A DNA stretch of 64,000 nt from Streptomyces sp. NBC_01788 (GCF_035917575.1 NZ_CP109090.1:7068001-7132000), one strand, 5' to 3'; positions 34,942-43,847 are shown, numbered from the stretch's first letter. Notes: a model not told the origin generated them from the letters alone. Numbers and translations: made by a program.

Positions 34942-35715
34942 ATGAACACGATGACGCTCTGGAACATATCCGGGTGGGGATTCGCCGCGCTCGCCTTCGC
35001 GGCCCTGCTCGTCGGCTTCTCGAAGACCGCAGTCAGCGGGGCCAACACGGTCAGCCTCGCCGTCTTCGCGGCCGTCCTGCCCGCCCGCGCCTCCACCGGT
35101 GTATTGCTGCCGGTCCTGATCGCCGGCGACGTCCTCGCCGTCCTCACCTACCGGCGGCACGCCCACTGGCCCACGCTGTGGCGGCTGTTCCCGGCGGTCG
35201 CGGCGGGAGTGGTCGTGGGCACCGTGTTCCTGATGTGGGCCGACGACGGGGCGGTACGGACGTCGATCGGGGCGATCCTGCTGTTCATGGCGGGGGTGAC
35301 GGTGTGGCGGCGGCGCGGCGCCGGCCGGGAGGAGGCGCCGGACCCGGTCACCACCCGTCCGGGCCGCCTCAAGGCCCGCTCCTACGGTGTCCTCGGCGGC
35401 TTCACCACCATGGTCGCCAACGCGGGCGGCCCGGTGATGTCGCTGTACCTGCTCTCCGCGGGCTTCCGCAAGCTCGGCTTCCTGGGCACGTCGGCGTTCT
35501 TCTTCCTCATCGTCAACGTCTCCAAGGTGCCCTTCAGCGCCGGCCTCGGCCTGATCGACGGCCGCTCGCTGCTCCTGGACGCCGTGCTCGTGGTCTTCGT
35601 CGTGCCCGGCGCGCTGCTCGGCAAGTGGGCGGTGCACCACATCAACCAGCGGCTGTTCGAACAGTTGGTGATCGCGGCCACCGTCGTGGGCGGACTGCAG
35701 CTTCTGCTGCGTTAG
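34942..35715 (+). CDS. TauE/SafE family membrane permease
   Basis: A 257-residue permease of the TauE/SafE (sulfite or organosulfonate exporter) family, with about eight helices. Typical features are the N-terminal GFSKTAVSGANTVSLAVFAAVLPARASTGVLLPVLIAGDVLA and the mid-protein repeat GGFTTMVANAGGPVMSLYLL. ATG at 34942 is preferred over an upstream in-frame ATG at 34891, which lies in the divergent promoter region. The substrate is unknown. Confidence 0.92.
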   Translation: MNTMTLWNISGWGFAALAFAALLVGFSKTAVSGANTVSLAVFAAVLPARASTGVLLPVLIAGDVLAVLTYRRHAHWPTLWRLFPAVAAGVVVGTVFLMWADDGAVRTSIGAILLFMAGVTVWRRRGAGREEAPDPVTTRPGRLKARSYGVLGGFTTMVANAGGPVMSLYLLSAGFRKLGFLGTSAFFFLIVNVSKVPFSAGLGLIDGRSLLLDAVLVVFVVPGALLGKWAVHHINQRLFEQLVIAATVVGGLQLLLR

Positions 35716-35740
35716 CCGGCCGCCCGGTCAGGTCGTCCGG

Positions 35741-35902
35741 TCAGGTCGTCTGGTCCGCGCGGGCCAGCGCCGCTCGGAAGCGGTCGTAGCGCTCCACCTC
35801 CCCCACGTCGTCGGCGCGCCGCGGCCGTCCCGCGACGACGCCCCAGACGCTCGCCATGAACGCCGTCGCCAGCGGGATGAGCAGCCATGTCAGAGGGGTC
35901 AC
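35741..35902 (-). CDS. small single-helix membrane protein
   Basis: A 53-residue protein with one membrane helix (LTWLLIPLATAFMASVWGVVAG) followed by a charged tail (RPRRADDVGEVERYDRFRAALARA). GTG at 35902 is preceded by AAGGAGAGG about eight bases upstream, which makes translation likely. It has no recognised family. An AT-rich stretch with the dyad TACA-TATT-TGTA lies about 66 bases upstream and may be its control region. Confidence 0.65.
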   Translation of the reverse strand: MTPLTWLLIPLATAFMASVWGVVAGRPRRADDVGEVERYDRFRAALARADQTT

Positions 35903-35951
35903 CGTTCGTCCTCTCCTTCCCGAGTGGATCAGCCGGGTAGGGCGACGATGA

Positions 35952-35981
35952 CATACATGATCAGCTCTACATATTTGTATG
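35952..35981. promoter_or_regulatory. AT-rich inverted repeats upstream of the small membrane protein
   Basis: CATACA (35952) and TGTATG (35976) are inverted, and within them TACATATTTGTA (35968-35979) is a dyad with four-base arms. This AT-rich patch stands out in a ~70% GC background. It resembles PadR-type operators, but no padR gene is near. Confidence 0.35.
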
Positions 35982-36127
35982 ACGATCGACTCCCCGCTTT
36001 TCACCCGGAGGGTCCCGGTCCCGAATTCCGAAGGTTTCTTGTCCGGACAATCCGGCCGGTATGGCCGGGCAGGGGTCGGGAGCGCCCCGCGTGATCGTTA
36101 AGATGAGCCGCGGTTGCCGCGACCCGT

Positions 36128-37330
36128 ATGCGCTGCCCGGCCGCTGCCGCGCCCGCTGCGGGGAGCGGTCGTGAGGGCGGGAATTCGGGGATCTTGAGGG
36201 CGGGGTTACGGGTGCTGGTGGCGGGGCGGTACCGGCTGCAGACGGTCATCGGGCGCGGCGGAATGGGCGAGGTCTGGCGAGGCCTCGACGAGGTGCTCGG
36301 CAGACCGATCGCGGTCAAACTGCTGCTGAACGACGGATCGGACGCCTCGGCCGAGGCCCGGTTCAGACTGGAGGCGCAGACGTCGGCCCGGCTGAACCAC
36401 CCGCACGTGGTCGGCACGCTCGACTTCGGTGCGTGGGAGGACCGCTGCTTCCTCGTGATGGAACTGATCGAGGGCGACAGCCTGGCCGGTGAGCTGACCG
36501 CCGGCGGCCCGCTCACACCGGAACGGCTGGCCCAGGTGGCCCAGCACTCCGCGGAGGGCCTCGCCGCGGCGCACGCCCAGGGCATCGTGCACCGGGACGT
36601 CAAGCCCGGCAACCTGCTCAGCGACCAGCAGGGCAGCGTCCGCATCGCCGACTTCGGCATCGCCCGCTTCGTCGACGACCCCTCCGGCGCGCTCACCACC
36701 GCCGGACAGATCGTCGGCACCGGCCTCTACCTGGCGCCCGAACGCTGCATCGGCACCCCGGCGAGCGCGGCCTCCGACATGTACTCCCTGGGCTGCGTGC
36801 TCTACCACCTGTCCGTCGGCTCCCCGCCCTTCGAGGCGTCGACCGCGACCGCCCTGCTCTACCAGCACGTCGACGCCGCGCCCGTACCGCCGCACCAGCG
36901 GGGCGCGGCGCTGCCGCCCGCCTTCGAGGCGTACCTGCTGAGCATGCTGGCCAAACGGCCGGAGGAACGGCCCACGGCCCAGCAGGCCGCGGAGTGGTTC
37001 GCGGGCGGCGCGTGGCGCGGCGTGCCCGAGCCGCTTCCCCCGGAGCAGTGGGGTGGCGGCGGGGGCCACGGGCAGCACCGCGGTCCGAGCCAGCGCGGGA
37101 CCGCCCCCTCGCACCGCCGCGCCGCCGCCGCTCCCGCCCCCGCACGTACCGGGGCCGCGTCAGGGGGCACCGCCATGGACTCCGGCGGCTGGAACACCAG
37201 CGTGCACCGGGTGCCCCCGCGCAGACCCGGCGTGCGCTCCTCGCTGCGCCGCCACTTCCGCGTGGCCGCCCTCGTGGGCGGCGCCGTCCTGTTCGTCTCC
37301 GCGGTGCTCGCCGGGATGTCGTGGTTCTAG
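36128..37330 (+). CDS. membrane-anchored serine/threonine protein kinase
   Basis: A Hanks-type kinase of up to 400 residues. Gly-rich loop IGRGGMGEVW (41-50), catalytic Lys64 in IAVKLLL, HRDVKPGN (155-162), DFG (175-177) and APE-like YLAPERC are all present. After a Gly/Pro-rich linker a single helix (VAALVGGAVLFVSAVLAGM) ends the protein, with no extracellular PASTA domain. The start is uncertain: ATG 36128, TTG 36194 and GTG 36212 are possible, and the kinase domain begins at about 36218. A TAAGAT box lies at 36099. Confidence 0.9.
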   Translation: MRCPAAAAPAAGSGREGGNSGILRAGLRVLVAGRYRLQTVIGRGGMGEVWRGLDEVLGRPIAVKLLLNDGSDASAEARFRLEAQTSARLNHPHVVGTLDFGAWEDRCFLVMELIEGDSLAGELTAGGPLTPERLAQVAQHSAEGLAAAHAQGIVHRDVKPGNLLSDQQGSVRIADFGIARFVDDPSGALTTAGQIVGTGLYLAPERCIGTPASAASDMYSLGCVLYHLSVGSPPFEASTATALLYQHVDAAPVPPHQRGAALPPAFEAYLLSMLAKRPEERPTAQQAAEWFAGGAWRGVPEPLPPEQWGGGGGHGQHRGPSQRGTAPSHRRAAAAPAPARTGAASGGTAMDSGGWNTSVHRVPPRRPGVRSSLRRHFRVAALVGGAVLFVSAVLAGMSWF

Positions 37331-37399
37331 CCCCTCCTACGGGTACGGCGGGACGGGCGCCCCTGGAGTCCGGACGGCGCGCTGAGTAGTCTCCGGCAC

Positions 37400-37870
37400 A
37401 TGCGGATCTCCGTCTCCTCGGACATGGCCGAACCCGTCGCCCGCTCACTGGTCGCCCTGCTGCGAGAGCGCGGGCACGAGGTGGTGGCCCACGGCGCGCT
37501 GCGCCCCGGGGACGACCCCCAGTGGGCGGCGTGTTCGGCCGCCGCGGCCCGTGATGTCGCCGAGGGGCGCTCGGACCAGGCCGTCGTGTGCTGCTGGACC
37601 GGCACGGGCGCGTCCATCGCCGCGAACAAGGTGCCGGGCGTACGGGCCGCTCTGTGCACCGACGCCTACACGGCGGACGGCGCCCGCCGCTGGAACGACG
37701 CCAATGTGCTGGCGCTCGGCCTGCGGCTGACCTCCGAACCGCTCCTCAAGGAGATCCTCGACGCCTGGTTCACCGCCGCGCCGAGCGAGGACGCCGAGGA
37801 CCGGGAGAACGTCGCCCGCGTGGGACGCCTGGACCTCCGGCGGGACGAGACGCGGGGCGATCGGCCCTGA
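37400..37870 (+). CDS. RpiB/LacA/LacB family sugar-phosphate isomerase
   Basis: A 156-residue protein of the ribose-5-phosphate isomerase B family. Seen: the N-terminal RISVSSDMAEPVARSLVALLRERGHEV and the CCWTGTGASIAANKVPGVRAALCTDAYTA region, where the usual anion-binding GTGxG is kept, followed by NDANVLALGLR. The catalytic Cys of RpiB (usually C in VCGTG) is present as CCWTGTG. The exact substrate is uncertain. TAGTCT seven bases before the ATG suggests a leaderless transcript. Confidence 0.88.
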   Translation: MRISVSSDMAEPVARSLVALLRERGHEVVAHGALRPGDDPQWAACSAAAARDVAEGRSDQAVVCCWTGTGASIAANKVPGVRAALCTDAYTADGARRWNDANVLALGLRLTSEPLLKEILDAWFTAAPSEDAEDRENVARVGRLDLRRDETRGDRP

Positions 37871-37880
37871 AGCCTCCCGG

Positions 37881-38107
37881 CTAGGGTCTTTCGTTTGGAT
37901 CAGGCCGGATCAGGGAGCGGGGTCTGGTGCTGGGGGCACCTCCCACGCCGTTCAGGCAGTGGGGGAGCGTCGCAAGGCGGAGGAGGGCGGCAGGGCGGAG
38001 CCCTGCCAACCGACGACAACGCCGCTGGGGGTGCCCCCTGCTCGAAGAGCTTGGGGGAGCGGTGCCAGACCCCGCGAGCCCGGCATGATCCAAACGAGAG
38101 GCCCTAG
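37881..38107. mobile_element. MITE-like element with 22-bp terminal inverted repeats
   Basis: The ends CTAGGGTCTTTCGTTTGGAT (37881) and, inverted, CTAGGGCCTCTCGTTTGGAT (from 38107) match at 20 of 22 positions. The 180-base interior has no gene and contains GC-rich hairpins. CTAG at both ends may be a target duplication, as for IS5-type elements. The stop codon (TAG) of the leftward glycosyltransferase lies inside the right end. Confidence 0.75.
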
Positions 38108-39375
38108 GAAGGGCGGCTCGCCCCCGTGGCCCGTACGACCAGGTCGAGCGGGTCCTTCCGGAAGAGGGCGCGCCCGGCCGCGATCCGCTCCTCACGCGGT
38201 GCGCCCGGCGCCGTGAGGCGGGTCAGGGAGAGCAGCAGGGCGTCCGGGCCGGGTGCGTGGTCGCAGACGCCGAGGGCAGCCATACGGCGCACCCCCTCCG
38301 CCCCGTGTCCGGGCAGCGGGCGGTGACCGACGACGGGCAGGCCCGCGGCGAGCGCCTGCACGGCGGTCTGCCCGGCCGCGTTGTCCACCAGGGCGGCACA
38401 CGCGTGCAGCAGCTCCGGCATGTCCGTCACCCAACCGGGGGTGAGCACACCCGGCACGCCGGACAGGGCCCGGCGGAGCCGTTCGTTGCGACCGCAGAGC
38501 ACGACCGGCAGGAAGCCGTGCGCGACGAGCAGCCGGGCCGTGTCGGCCAGGCGGGTGCCGGCTCCCCAGGCCCCCGCGGAGACCAGCACCGCGGGCCGCC
38601 CCCCGCCGTACCGCTCCAGCCGGCGCCGCCATACGGCGGTGCCCGGCCCCGCCGCGAAGAACTCCGGTGCCACCACCGGACCGGCCGCCTCCGCCGCCCT
38701 CCCGGTGCCCCGCCGCACCTCCCCGGCGCTCTCGTCCGTGAGACACACATGCAGGTCGTTGCCCGGGTGCAGCCACTGCCGGTGCGCCGCGAAGTCGACG
38801 ACGACCACCGCGCTGGGCACCCGCAGCGCGCCTCGCGCCCGGAGGTGACCGGTGAGCTGGGCCGCCAGATGGAAGACCGGCACCACCACATCGGGCTGCC
38901 ACTCACCCACCAGGCTCAGCAGACGCCCACCGGCCAGCCGGGCCAGCGGAGTACCGCTCGGGCGCGGCCGGGGACCGGGCGCGAGGAACAGGTCGTAGAT
39001 ACCGGCGTACACCCAGGGGGCCTCGCGGACGACGGTCCGGTAGAAGCCGCGCAGACCGCTTCCCAGGCCGCCGGGCAGCAGGGCCAGTACGTCGACGACC
39101 TGGGCCTCCTTGCCCGCGGCGCAAGCTCGGCGGGCAAGCTCGGCGGCCACCGTGTCGTGGCCCGACCCCATGCTCGCGCTCAGCACGAGCAGCCGCCGCG
39201 TCTCCGGTGGGGACGTCAGGGCCGGCCGGACGGGCGCGCGGCGCGTTCCGGGCTCCTCGGCGGCGGGCAGCGGTGGCGGCACGGACGATTCGGACGACAC
39301 TGGATGTGAGTAACCCTCACCCACCGCAGTCAAACGAACGGGCACACCCTTCCGCCCGTCCCACGTTTCGGGCAC
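38104..39375 (-). CDS. MGDG synthase-like glycosyltransferase
   Basis: A protein of up to 423 residues related to monogalactosyldiacylglycerol synthase and GT28 enzymes. Seen: the N-terminal LVLSASMGSGHDTVAAELARR, the lipid-binding-type helix GLRGFYRTVVREAPWVYAGIYDLF, and the C-terminal nucleotide-sugar site WVTDMPELLHACAALVDNAAGQTAVQALAAGLPVVG. The first ~55 residues are unlike the family, so the true start may be a later GTG near 39300. The TAG stop is provided by the end of a MITE, so the native C-terminus may have been altered. Confidence 0.85.
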   Translation of the reverse strand: MPETWDGRKGVPVRLTAVGEGYSHPVSSESSVPPPLPAAEEPGTRRAPVRPALTSPPETRRLLVLSASMGSGHDTVAAELARRACAAGKEAQVVDVLALLPGGLGSGLRGFYRTVVREAPWVYAGIYDLFLAPGPRPRPSGTPLARLAGGRLLSLVGEWQPDVVVPVFHLAAQLTGHLRARGALRVPSAVVVVDFAAHRQWLHPGNDLHVCLTDESAGEVRRGTGRAAEAAGPVVAPEFFAAGPGTAVWRRRLERYGGGRPAVLVSAGAWGAGTRLADTARLLVAHGFLPVVLCGRNERLRRALSGVPGVLTPGWVTDMPELLHACAALVDNAAGQTAVQALAAGLPVVGHRPLPGHGAEGVRRMAALGVCDHAPGPDALLLSLTRLTAPGAPREERIAAGRALFRKDPLDLVVRATGASRPS

Positions 39376-39470
39376 AGCCTCCGGGATACTTCACCACCCC
39401 GGAGGCCGTCCCGTACCGCCGGGGCCGCACCGGCGGCCCGCGGTCCGTCCGATCCTCGAGGTGCGTCCCG

Positions 39471-40319
39471 ATGTCCCACGCCCCCTCCCGCGTACGGTCC
39501 GGCTCCGGCACGCCGGTCGAGGCACCGGCGGCGCCGAGCGCGGCGCCCGGCCGGACCGGCGGTGCCGCGGCGCCGGGCGGGGGCGCCCTGGTGACCGGCG
39601 CCTCGTCCGGGATCGGCGCGGCCGTGGCACGGCGGCTGGCCGCCGAGGGCGGCTGGCGCCTGGTGCTCAACGGGCGCGATCGCACCCGGTTGGAGGAGGT
39701 CGCCCGGGGCACCTCGGCCCTGGCCTATCCGGCGGACCTGTCCGGCCAGGGCGCCGAACGACGGCTGGCGGACTTCGCGCTCGACAGTATGGGAAGCGTC
39801 GACCTGCTGGTGGCGGGCGCGGGCATCGGGTGGGCCGGACCGTTCAGCACCATGCCGCAGCCCGCCATCGACGAGGTGTTCGACGTCAACGTACTGGCGA
39901 CACTGCGCCTGGTCCGGCTGCTGCTGCCCCAGATGATCAGGCAGGGCACGGGCCGTGTGGTCATCATCGGCTCCCTGGCCGGCACGGTCGGCGTCCGCGA
40001 CGAGGCCGTCTACTCCGCCGCCAAGGCCGCGCTGGGCGCCTTCGCCGACGCCGTGCGCTACGAGCTGCGCGGTACGGGGGTCGGCATCAGCCATGTGGTG
40101 CCCGGGGTGGTCGACACGCCGTTCTTCGACCGCCGCGGGGTGCCCTACCGGCGCTCCAGGCCCCGGCCCGTCCCGGCGAGCCGGGTCGCCGACGCGGTGT
40201 GGGAGGCGGTGTCGCGAGGCCGGGACGAGGTGTACGTCCCCGGCTGGACCCGCCTGCCCGGCCGAGTGCGCGGCGCCGCGCCCGGCCTGTACCGCCGCCT
40301 CGCCGCACGATTCGGGTGA
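39471..40319 (+). CDS. short-chain dehydrogenase/reductase
   Basis: A 282-residue SDR. After a ~38-residue Pro/Ala-rich leader come the cofactor motif ALVTGASSGIGAAV, the AGAGIGWAGPF motif, catalytic Ser in IIGSLAGTVG, and YSAAKAALGAF (YxxxK). A late Arg/Pro-rich tail and PGLYRRL are typical of a subgroup beside lipid genes. The stop overlaps the next start (GTGA). The frame is open further upstream, but ATG at 39471 is the most plausible start. The substrate is unknown. Confidence 0.9.
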   Translation: MSHAPSRVRSGSGTPVEAPAAPSAAPGRTGGAAAPGGGALVTGASSGIGAAVARRLAAEGGWRLVLNGRDRTRLEEVARGTSALAYPADLSGQGAERRLADFALDSMGSVDLLVAGAGIGWAGPFSTMPQPAIDEVFDVNVLATLRLVRLLLPQMIRQGTGRVVIIGSLAGTVGVRDEAVYSAAKAALGAFADAVRYELRGTGVGISHVVPGVVDTPFFDRRGVPYRRSRPRPVPASRVADAVWEAVSRGRDEVYVPGWTRLPGRVRGAAPGLYRRLAARFG

Positions 40320-41356
40320 CGCTCGGGGTGAACGCGCTCACCATCGTCCTCGCACTGTTCGCCGCGTGCGCCAACGCCGCGGCCTCGGTCCTGATGAGGC
40401 GCGCTGCGACGGAGGCGCCGGACGGCGGGGGAGACGGCGCCCGTCGCCCGAGCGGGACGGCGGGCGATACGCCGGAGGACAGGCGCGGGGAGGGCGGCCG
40501 AGGCGGCCCCGCCACCCGAATGACGGACGGTGGAAACGGTCCGGCCGCTGTCCGCTCGCCGCATGCCGCCAAGGTCAGGCGGCGGCGGATCTGGCTGGGT
40601 GGGGCGGCCATGCTGGCGGTGTCCGCGGTTCTGCAGGCCGCCGCGCTGGCCGTCGGGAGCCTGTCACTCGTCCAGCCCCTCCTCGCGACCGAACTGCTGT
40701 TCACGCTGGCGATGGGCAGCATCGTCTTCCGCCGGCGGCCGGCCCGGATCACCTGGCTGTCGTTCCTCGCCCTGGCCGCCGGACTGGCCGTCTTCCTCGC
40801 CGCCGCCGCGCCGTCCGCCGGACGCGCCACGGCCGAGGGGGCGCGCTGGATCCCGGTCGGCGTCGCCGTGGTGTGCCTGGTCCTGTTGCTGATCGGCGTG
40901 GCGCGGCTGGTCAAGGGCCCGCCCCGGGCCGCCGTGCTCGGTCTGGCCTCGGCCGTGCTGTTCGCGGCGACGGCCGCCCTCCTCAAGGAGGTGACGGGCC
41001 TCTACCAGCAGGGCCTGGCCACGCTGGCGACGCACTGGACGCCGTACGCCACGGCTATCACCGGGCTGGCCGCCTTCGGACTGCTGCAGTGCGCCCTCCG
41101 GGCGGGCACGCTCGTCGCCTCCCAGCCCGCTCTCACCCTCGGCGACGCCCTGACGAGCGTGGCGCTGGGATGGGCGCTGTTCGGGGAGCACATCGCCCTG
41201 GGCGTCCGACTGGTGCCCGAGGCGGTCGGTATCGGTCTCCTCGCGGCCGGCACGGTCGGTCTGTCCCGTTCCCCCGCCGTGTCGGGCAAGTGGGACGCGG
41301 AACCGGCGGTCGGCGCGGCCTCCGGCCCGGGAAAAGCGCAGGCGGAGCACCCGTGA
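40316..41356 (+). CDS. EamA/DMT-superfamily transporter-like membrane protein
   Basis: A 346-residue polytopic protein. The first helix (LTIVLALFAACANAAASVLMRRAA) is followed by a long hydrophilic insert of ~65 residues rich in Gly, Arg and Asp. Then come about eight helices with the drug/metabolite-transporter pattern (LVQPLLATELLFTLAMGSIVFRRR; TLGDALTSVALGWALFGEHI). GTG at 40316 overlaps the SDR stop. The substrate is unknown. The long cytoplasmic insert after helix 1 is unusual for the family. Confidence 0.85.
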   Translation: MTLGVNALTIVLALFAACANAAASVLMRRAATEAPDGGGDGARRPSGTAGDTPEDRRGEGGRGGPATRMTDGGNGPAAVRSPHAAKVRRRRIWLGGAAMLAVSAVLQAAALAVGSLSLVQPLLATELLFTLAMGSIVFRRRPARITWLSFLALAAGLAVFLAAAAPSAGRATAEGARWIPVGVAVVCLVLLLIGVARLVKGPPRAAVLGLASAVLFAATAALLKEVTGLYQQGLATLATHWTPYATAITGLAAFGLLQCALRAGTLVASQPALTLGDALTSVALGWALFGEHIALGVRLVPEAVGIGLLAAGTVGLSRSPAVSGKWDAEPAVGAASGPGKAQAEHP

Positions 41357-41401
41357 GGAAGCGAGCAATCAGGAAGTGAGGACGTGAGGAGGAGCCGTCA
41401 C

Positions 41402-42181
41402 GTGGCAGACAGAGCGCCCGCGAGGGCGATCCGGCAGATGGCGGGAGGACTCGGCAGCCGTCACGCGCGCACCGCGTCGGCGGTCCTCGCGCCGGTGGCC
41501 GCCGTCGCGGCCGCGCACATCGTCCCGGCGGCGACCTGGCTGCCCCGCTTCCGGGCCCTGTGCTTCCCCGGCCTCGCCGGAACCGGCCGCTCCGACCATG
41601 TCGCACTGACCTTCGACGACGGCCCGGACCCGGTCTCCACGCCGCTCTTCCTGGACGAGCTGGACCGGCTCGCCGTACGCGCCACGTTCTTCGTCCTGGG
41701 CGAGAGCGTGACCCGCCACCCCGGCGTCACCCGGCACATCGCGGACCGGGGACACGAACTCGCCGTGCACGGCTGGACCCACAGCCGCCCCTGGCTGCCG
41801 GCCCCGGGCCGGGACGCCCGGGAGACCGCGCGGGCGGCGCTGGCCGTACGCGACATCACGGGCCTGCGGCCGCGGTGGTACCGCCCGCCCTACGGCATCC
41901 TCACCGCGGGGCGCTGGGCCGCCGCCCGACGTGCAGGGCTGCGGCCCGTGCTGTGGACTGCCTGGGGCCGCGACTGGACGGCGGACGCGACCCCCGCCTC
42001 CGTCCGCGCGACCGTCACCGCGGACCTGCGCGGCGGCGGCACGATCCTCCTGCACGACACCGACCACGCCTCCGCCCCCGACTCCTGGAAGGCCACCCTC
42101 GGCGCGCTGCCCGACCTGATCAGCACCTGCAACGAGTCCGGCTGGTCGGTGGGCCCGCTCGCCGAACACGGGCTGCCCTGA
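41402..42181 (+). CDS. polysaccharide deacetylase (NodB domain)
   Basis: A 259-residue carbohydrate esterase family 4 enzyme. Motif 1 is LTFDDGPDP, motif 2 is HGWTH, motif 3 is RPPYG, motif 4 is WGRDWT and motif 5 is ILLHDTD. A hydrophobic N-terminal segment (TASAVLAPVAAVAAAHIV) probably anchors or exports it, so it may deacetylate cell-wall or capsular polymer outside the cell. GTG at 41402 has AGGAGGAG eight bases before it and is preferred over GTG at 41384. Confidence 0.92.
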   Translation: MADRAPARAIRQMAGGLGSRHARTASAVLAPVAAVAAAHIVPAATWLPRFRALCFPGLAGTGRSDHVALTFDDGPDPVSTPLFLDELDRLAVRATFFVLGESVTRHPGVTRHIADRGHELAVHGWTHSRPWLPAPGRDARETARAALAVRDITGLRPRWYRPPYGILTAGRWAAARRAGLRPVLWTAWGRDWTADATPASVRATVTADLRGGGTILLHDTDHASAPDSWKATLGALPDLISTCNESGWSVGPLAEHGLP

Positions 42182-42218
42182 ATCCGAGCTGTCTGAGCCC
42201 TGCGAACCCTGTGCGCCT

Positions 42219-42240
42219 GGGGCCCCGCGTACCGGGCCCC
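42219..42240 (+). terminator. possible terminator after the deacetylase gene
   Basis: GGGGCCC pairs with GGGCCCC around an eight-base loop 37 bases after the stop. No T-run follows. Confidence 0.4.
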
Positions 42241-42267
42241 CGCCCGTCACCCCTTACGCTCAACGCC

Positions 42268-43062
42268 ATGCCCTCGCACATCCTGCTCCTCGGTGGAACC
42301 GCCGAGGCCCGTGAGCTGGCCGCGGTGCTCGCGGCGCGGGACGGGGTGCGGGTGACCAGTTCGCTGGCGGGCCGGGTGACGCGACCGGGAGCGCTGGACG
42401 GGGACGTGCGGGTCGGCGGTTTCGGCGGGGCGGAGGGACTGGCCTCCTGGCTGCGCGAGCACCGCGTGGACGCCGTCGTCGACGCCACCCACCCCTTCGC
42501 CGAGGCGATCACACGGAACGCGGCGCGGGCGGCGGCGGCGACCGGCGTGCCCGTGGTGGTACTGCGCCGGCCCGGATGGCGCCCGGTACCCGGGGACCGC
42601 TGGCACCCGGTCGACTCGCTGGACGCCGCGGCTGAGCTGCTGCCGCGACTCGGGCGCCGGGCGTTCCTGACCACCGGACGGCTGGGCCTGGCCGCCTTCG
42701 CCCACCTGGCCGAGACCCACTTCGTCGTACGGTCGGTCGAGCCGCCCGAGCCTCCGATGCCACCGGACACGCGGGTGGTGCTCGCCCGCGGGCCGTTCAC
42801 CGTGGCCGGCGAGAAGGAGATGCTCAGGGCGCATCGCATCGACGTGCTGGTCACCAAGGACAGCGGGGGAGCGGCCACCGCGGCCAAGCTCTCGGCCGCG
42901 CGGGAACTCGGGCTGCCGGTCGTCGTCGTACGCCGTCCGCCGCTGCCGCCGGAACTGACCGCCGTACCGGACGCCACGGCCGTCCTGGAACGCCTCGGCC
43001 GGGCAGCCCGGCCTACTCCGCCCGGCCCTCGGGATGGCGGCGCAGCAGATACGTGTCCATGA
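42268..43062 (+). CDS. cobK: precorrin-6A reductase
   Basis: A 264-residue CobK/CbiJ protein that reduces precorrin-6A with NADPH in aerobic cobalamin synthesis. Seen: HILLLGGTAEARELAAVL, VDATHPFAEAITRNAARAAA, RAFLTTGRLGLAAF, and VTKDSGGAATAAKLSAARELGLPVVVVRRPPLP, all typical of the family. The ATG at 42268 is preceded by TACGCT seven bases upstream (leaderless). The 3' end overlaps that of cobF by 50 bases in convergent orientation. Confidence 0.95.
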   Translation: MPSHILLLGGTAEARELAAVLAARDGVRVTSSLAGRVTRPGALDGDVRVGGFGGAEGLASWLREHRVDAVVDATHPFAEAITRNAARAAAATGVPVVVLRRPGWRPVPGDRWHPVDSLDAAAELLPRLGRRAFLTTGRLGLAAFAHLAETHFVVRSVEPPEPPMPPDTRVVLARGPFTVAGEKEMLRAHRIDVLVTKDSGGAATAAKLSAARELGLPVVVVRRPPLPPELTAVPDATAVLERLGRAARPTPPGPRDGGAADTCP

Positions 43063-43792
43063 TCCATCCCTTGCGCTCGCGGGCCTCGGCCCGCAGTCGC
43101 TCGATGCGCGGCGCGGCCTCGGCGATCGGGCCGGAGACGAGGATCTCGTCCGGGGTGCCTATGTAGGCGCCCCAGTAGATGTCGATGTCCTGGTCGGCGC
43201 AGTGCCGGAAGGCCTGGTGGGCGTCGAGCATCACCACCACGTCGTCCACGCCCTCCGGGAACCCCTCGGCCAGCCGCCGTCCGGTGGTGATCTGCACGGG
43301 CCGGGCGACCCGGTTGAGTCCCGTGCGGTGCCGCGCCACCAGGGCCGAGACGCTGCTGATGCCGGGCACCACGTCGTACGCGAAGTACACGGTGCCTCGC
43401 GCCAGCACCTCCTGGAGGATGCCGAGCGTGCTGTCGTACAGCGCCGGATCGCCCCACACCAGGAACGCGCCGGTCTCGTCCTCGCCCAGTTCCCCGGTGA
43501 TCAGCCGCTCGTAGATGTCCGCGCGTGCGCTGCGCCAGTCGCCGACGGCGGGGGAGTAGGCGGCACCGCCCGCCGTCCGGTCCCGCTCCGGGTCACGCGC
43601 CTCCACCACGCGGTACGTCCCCTCCGGTATGTGCGTGCGAAGCATGTCCCGGCGGAGCTCCACGAGGTCCGACTTCTCCTCGCCCTTGTCGAGGACGAAG
43701 AACACGTCCGTGTCGCGCAGCGCCCTGACCGCCTGAAGGGTGAGCTGGTCGGGGTCGCCCGCGCCGATGCCGATCACATGAATCTTTCGCAC
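43013..43792 (-). CDS. cobF: precorrin-6A synthase (deacetylating)
   Basis: A 259-residue SAM-dependent corrin methyltransferase that methylates C-1 of precorrin-5 with loss of the C-20 acetyl group. Seen: KIHVIGIGAGDPDQLTLQAVRAL at the N-terminus, the TP_methylase motif VPGISSVSALVARH, and the CobF-typical NRVARPVQITTGRRL and IYWGAYIGTPDEIL. GTG at 43792 is chosen as family members start MRKIHVIGIG. It works one step before CobK, its convergent neighbour. Confidence 0.95.
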   Translation of the reverse strand: MRKIHVIGIGAGDPDQLTLQAVRALRDTDVFFVLDKGEEKSDLVELRRDMLRTHIPEGTYRVVEARDPERDRTAGGAAYSPAVGDWRSARADIYERLITGELGEDETGAFLVWGDPALYDSTLGILQEVLARGTVYFAYDVVPGISSVSALVARHRTGLNRVARPVQITTGRRLAEGFPEGVDDVVVMLDAHQAFRHCADQDIDIYWGAYIGTPDEILVSGPIAEAAPRIERLRAEARERKGWIMDTYLLRRHPEGRAE

Positions 43793-43847
43793 CCCCCGAG
43801 TCTGCCGCACGGCACTGACAACGCGTCCACCGGTGCCACACCGACCG

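Noticed and set aside
41384..41402. GTG 41384 as start of the deacetylase
   Set aside because: It overlaps the AGGAGGAG ribosome site that serves GTG 41402.
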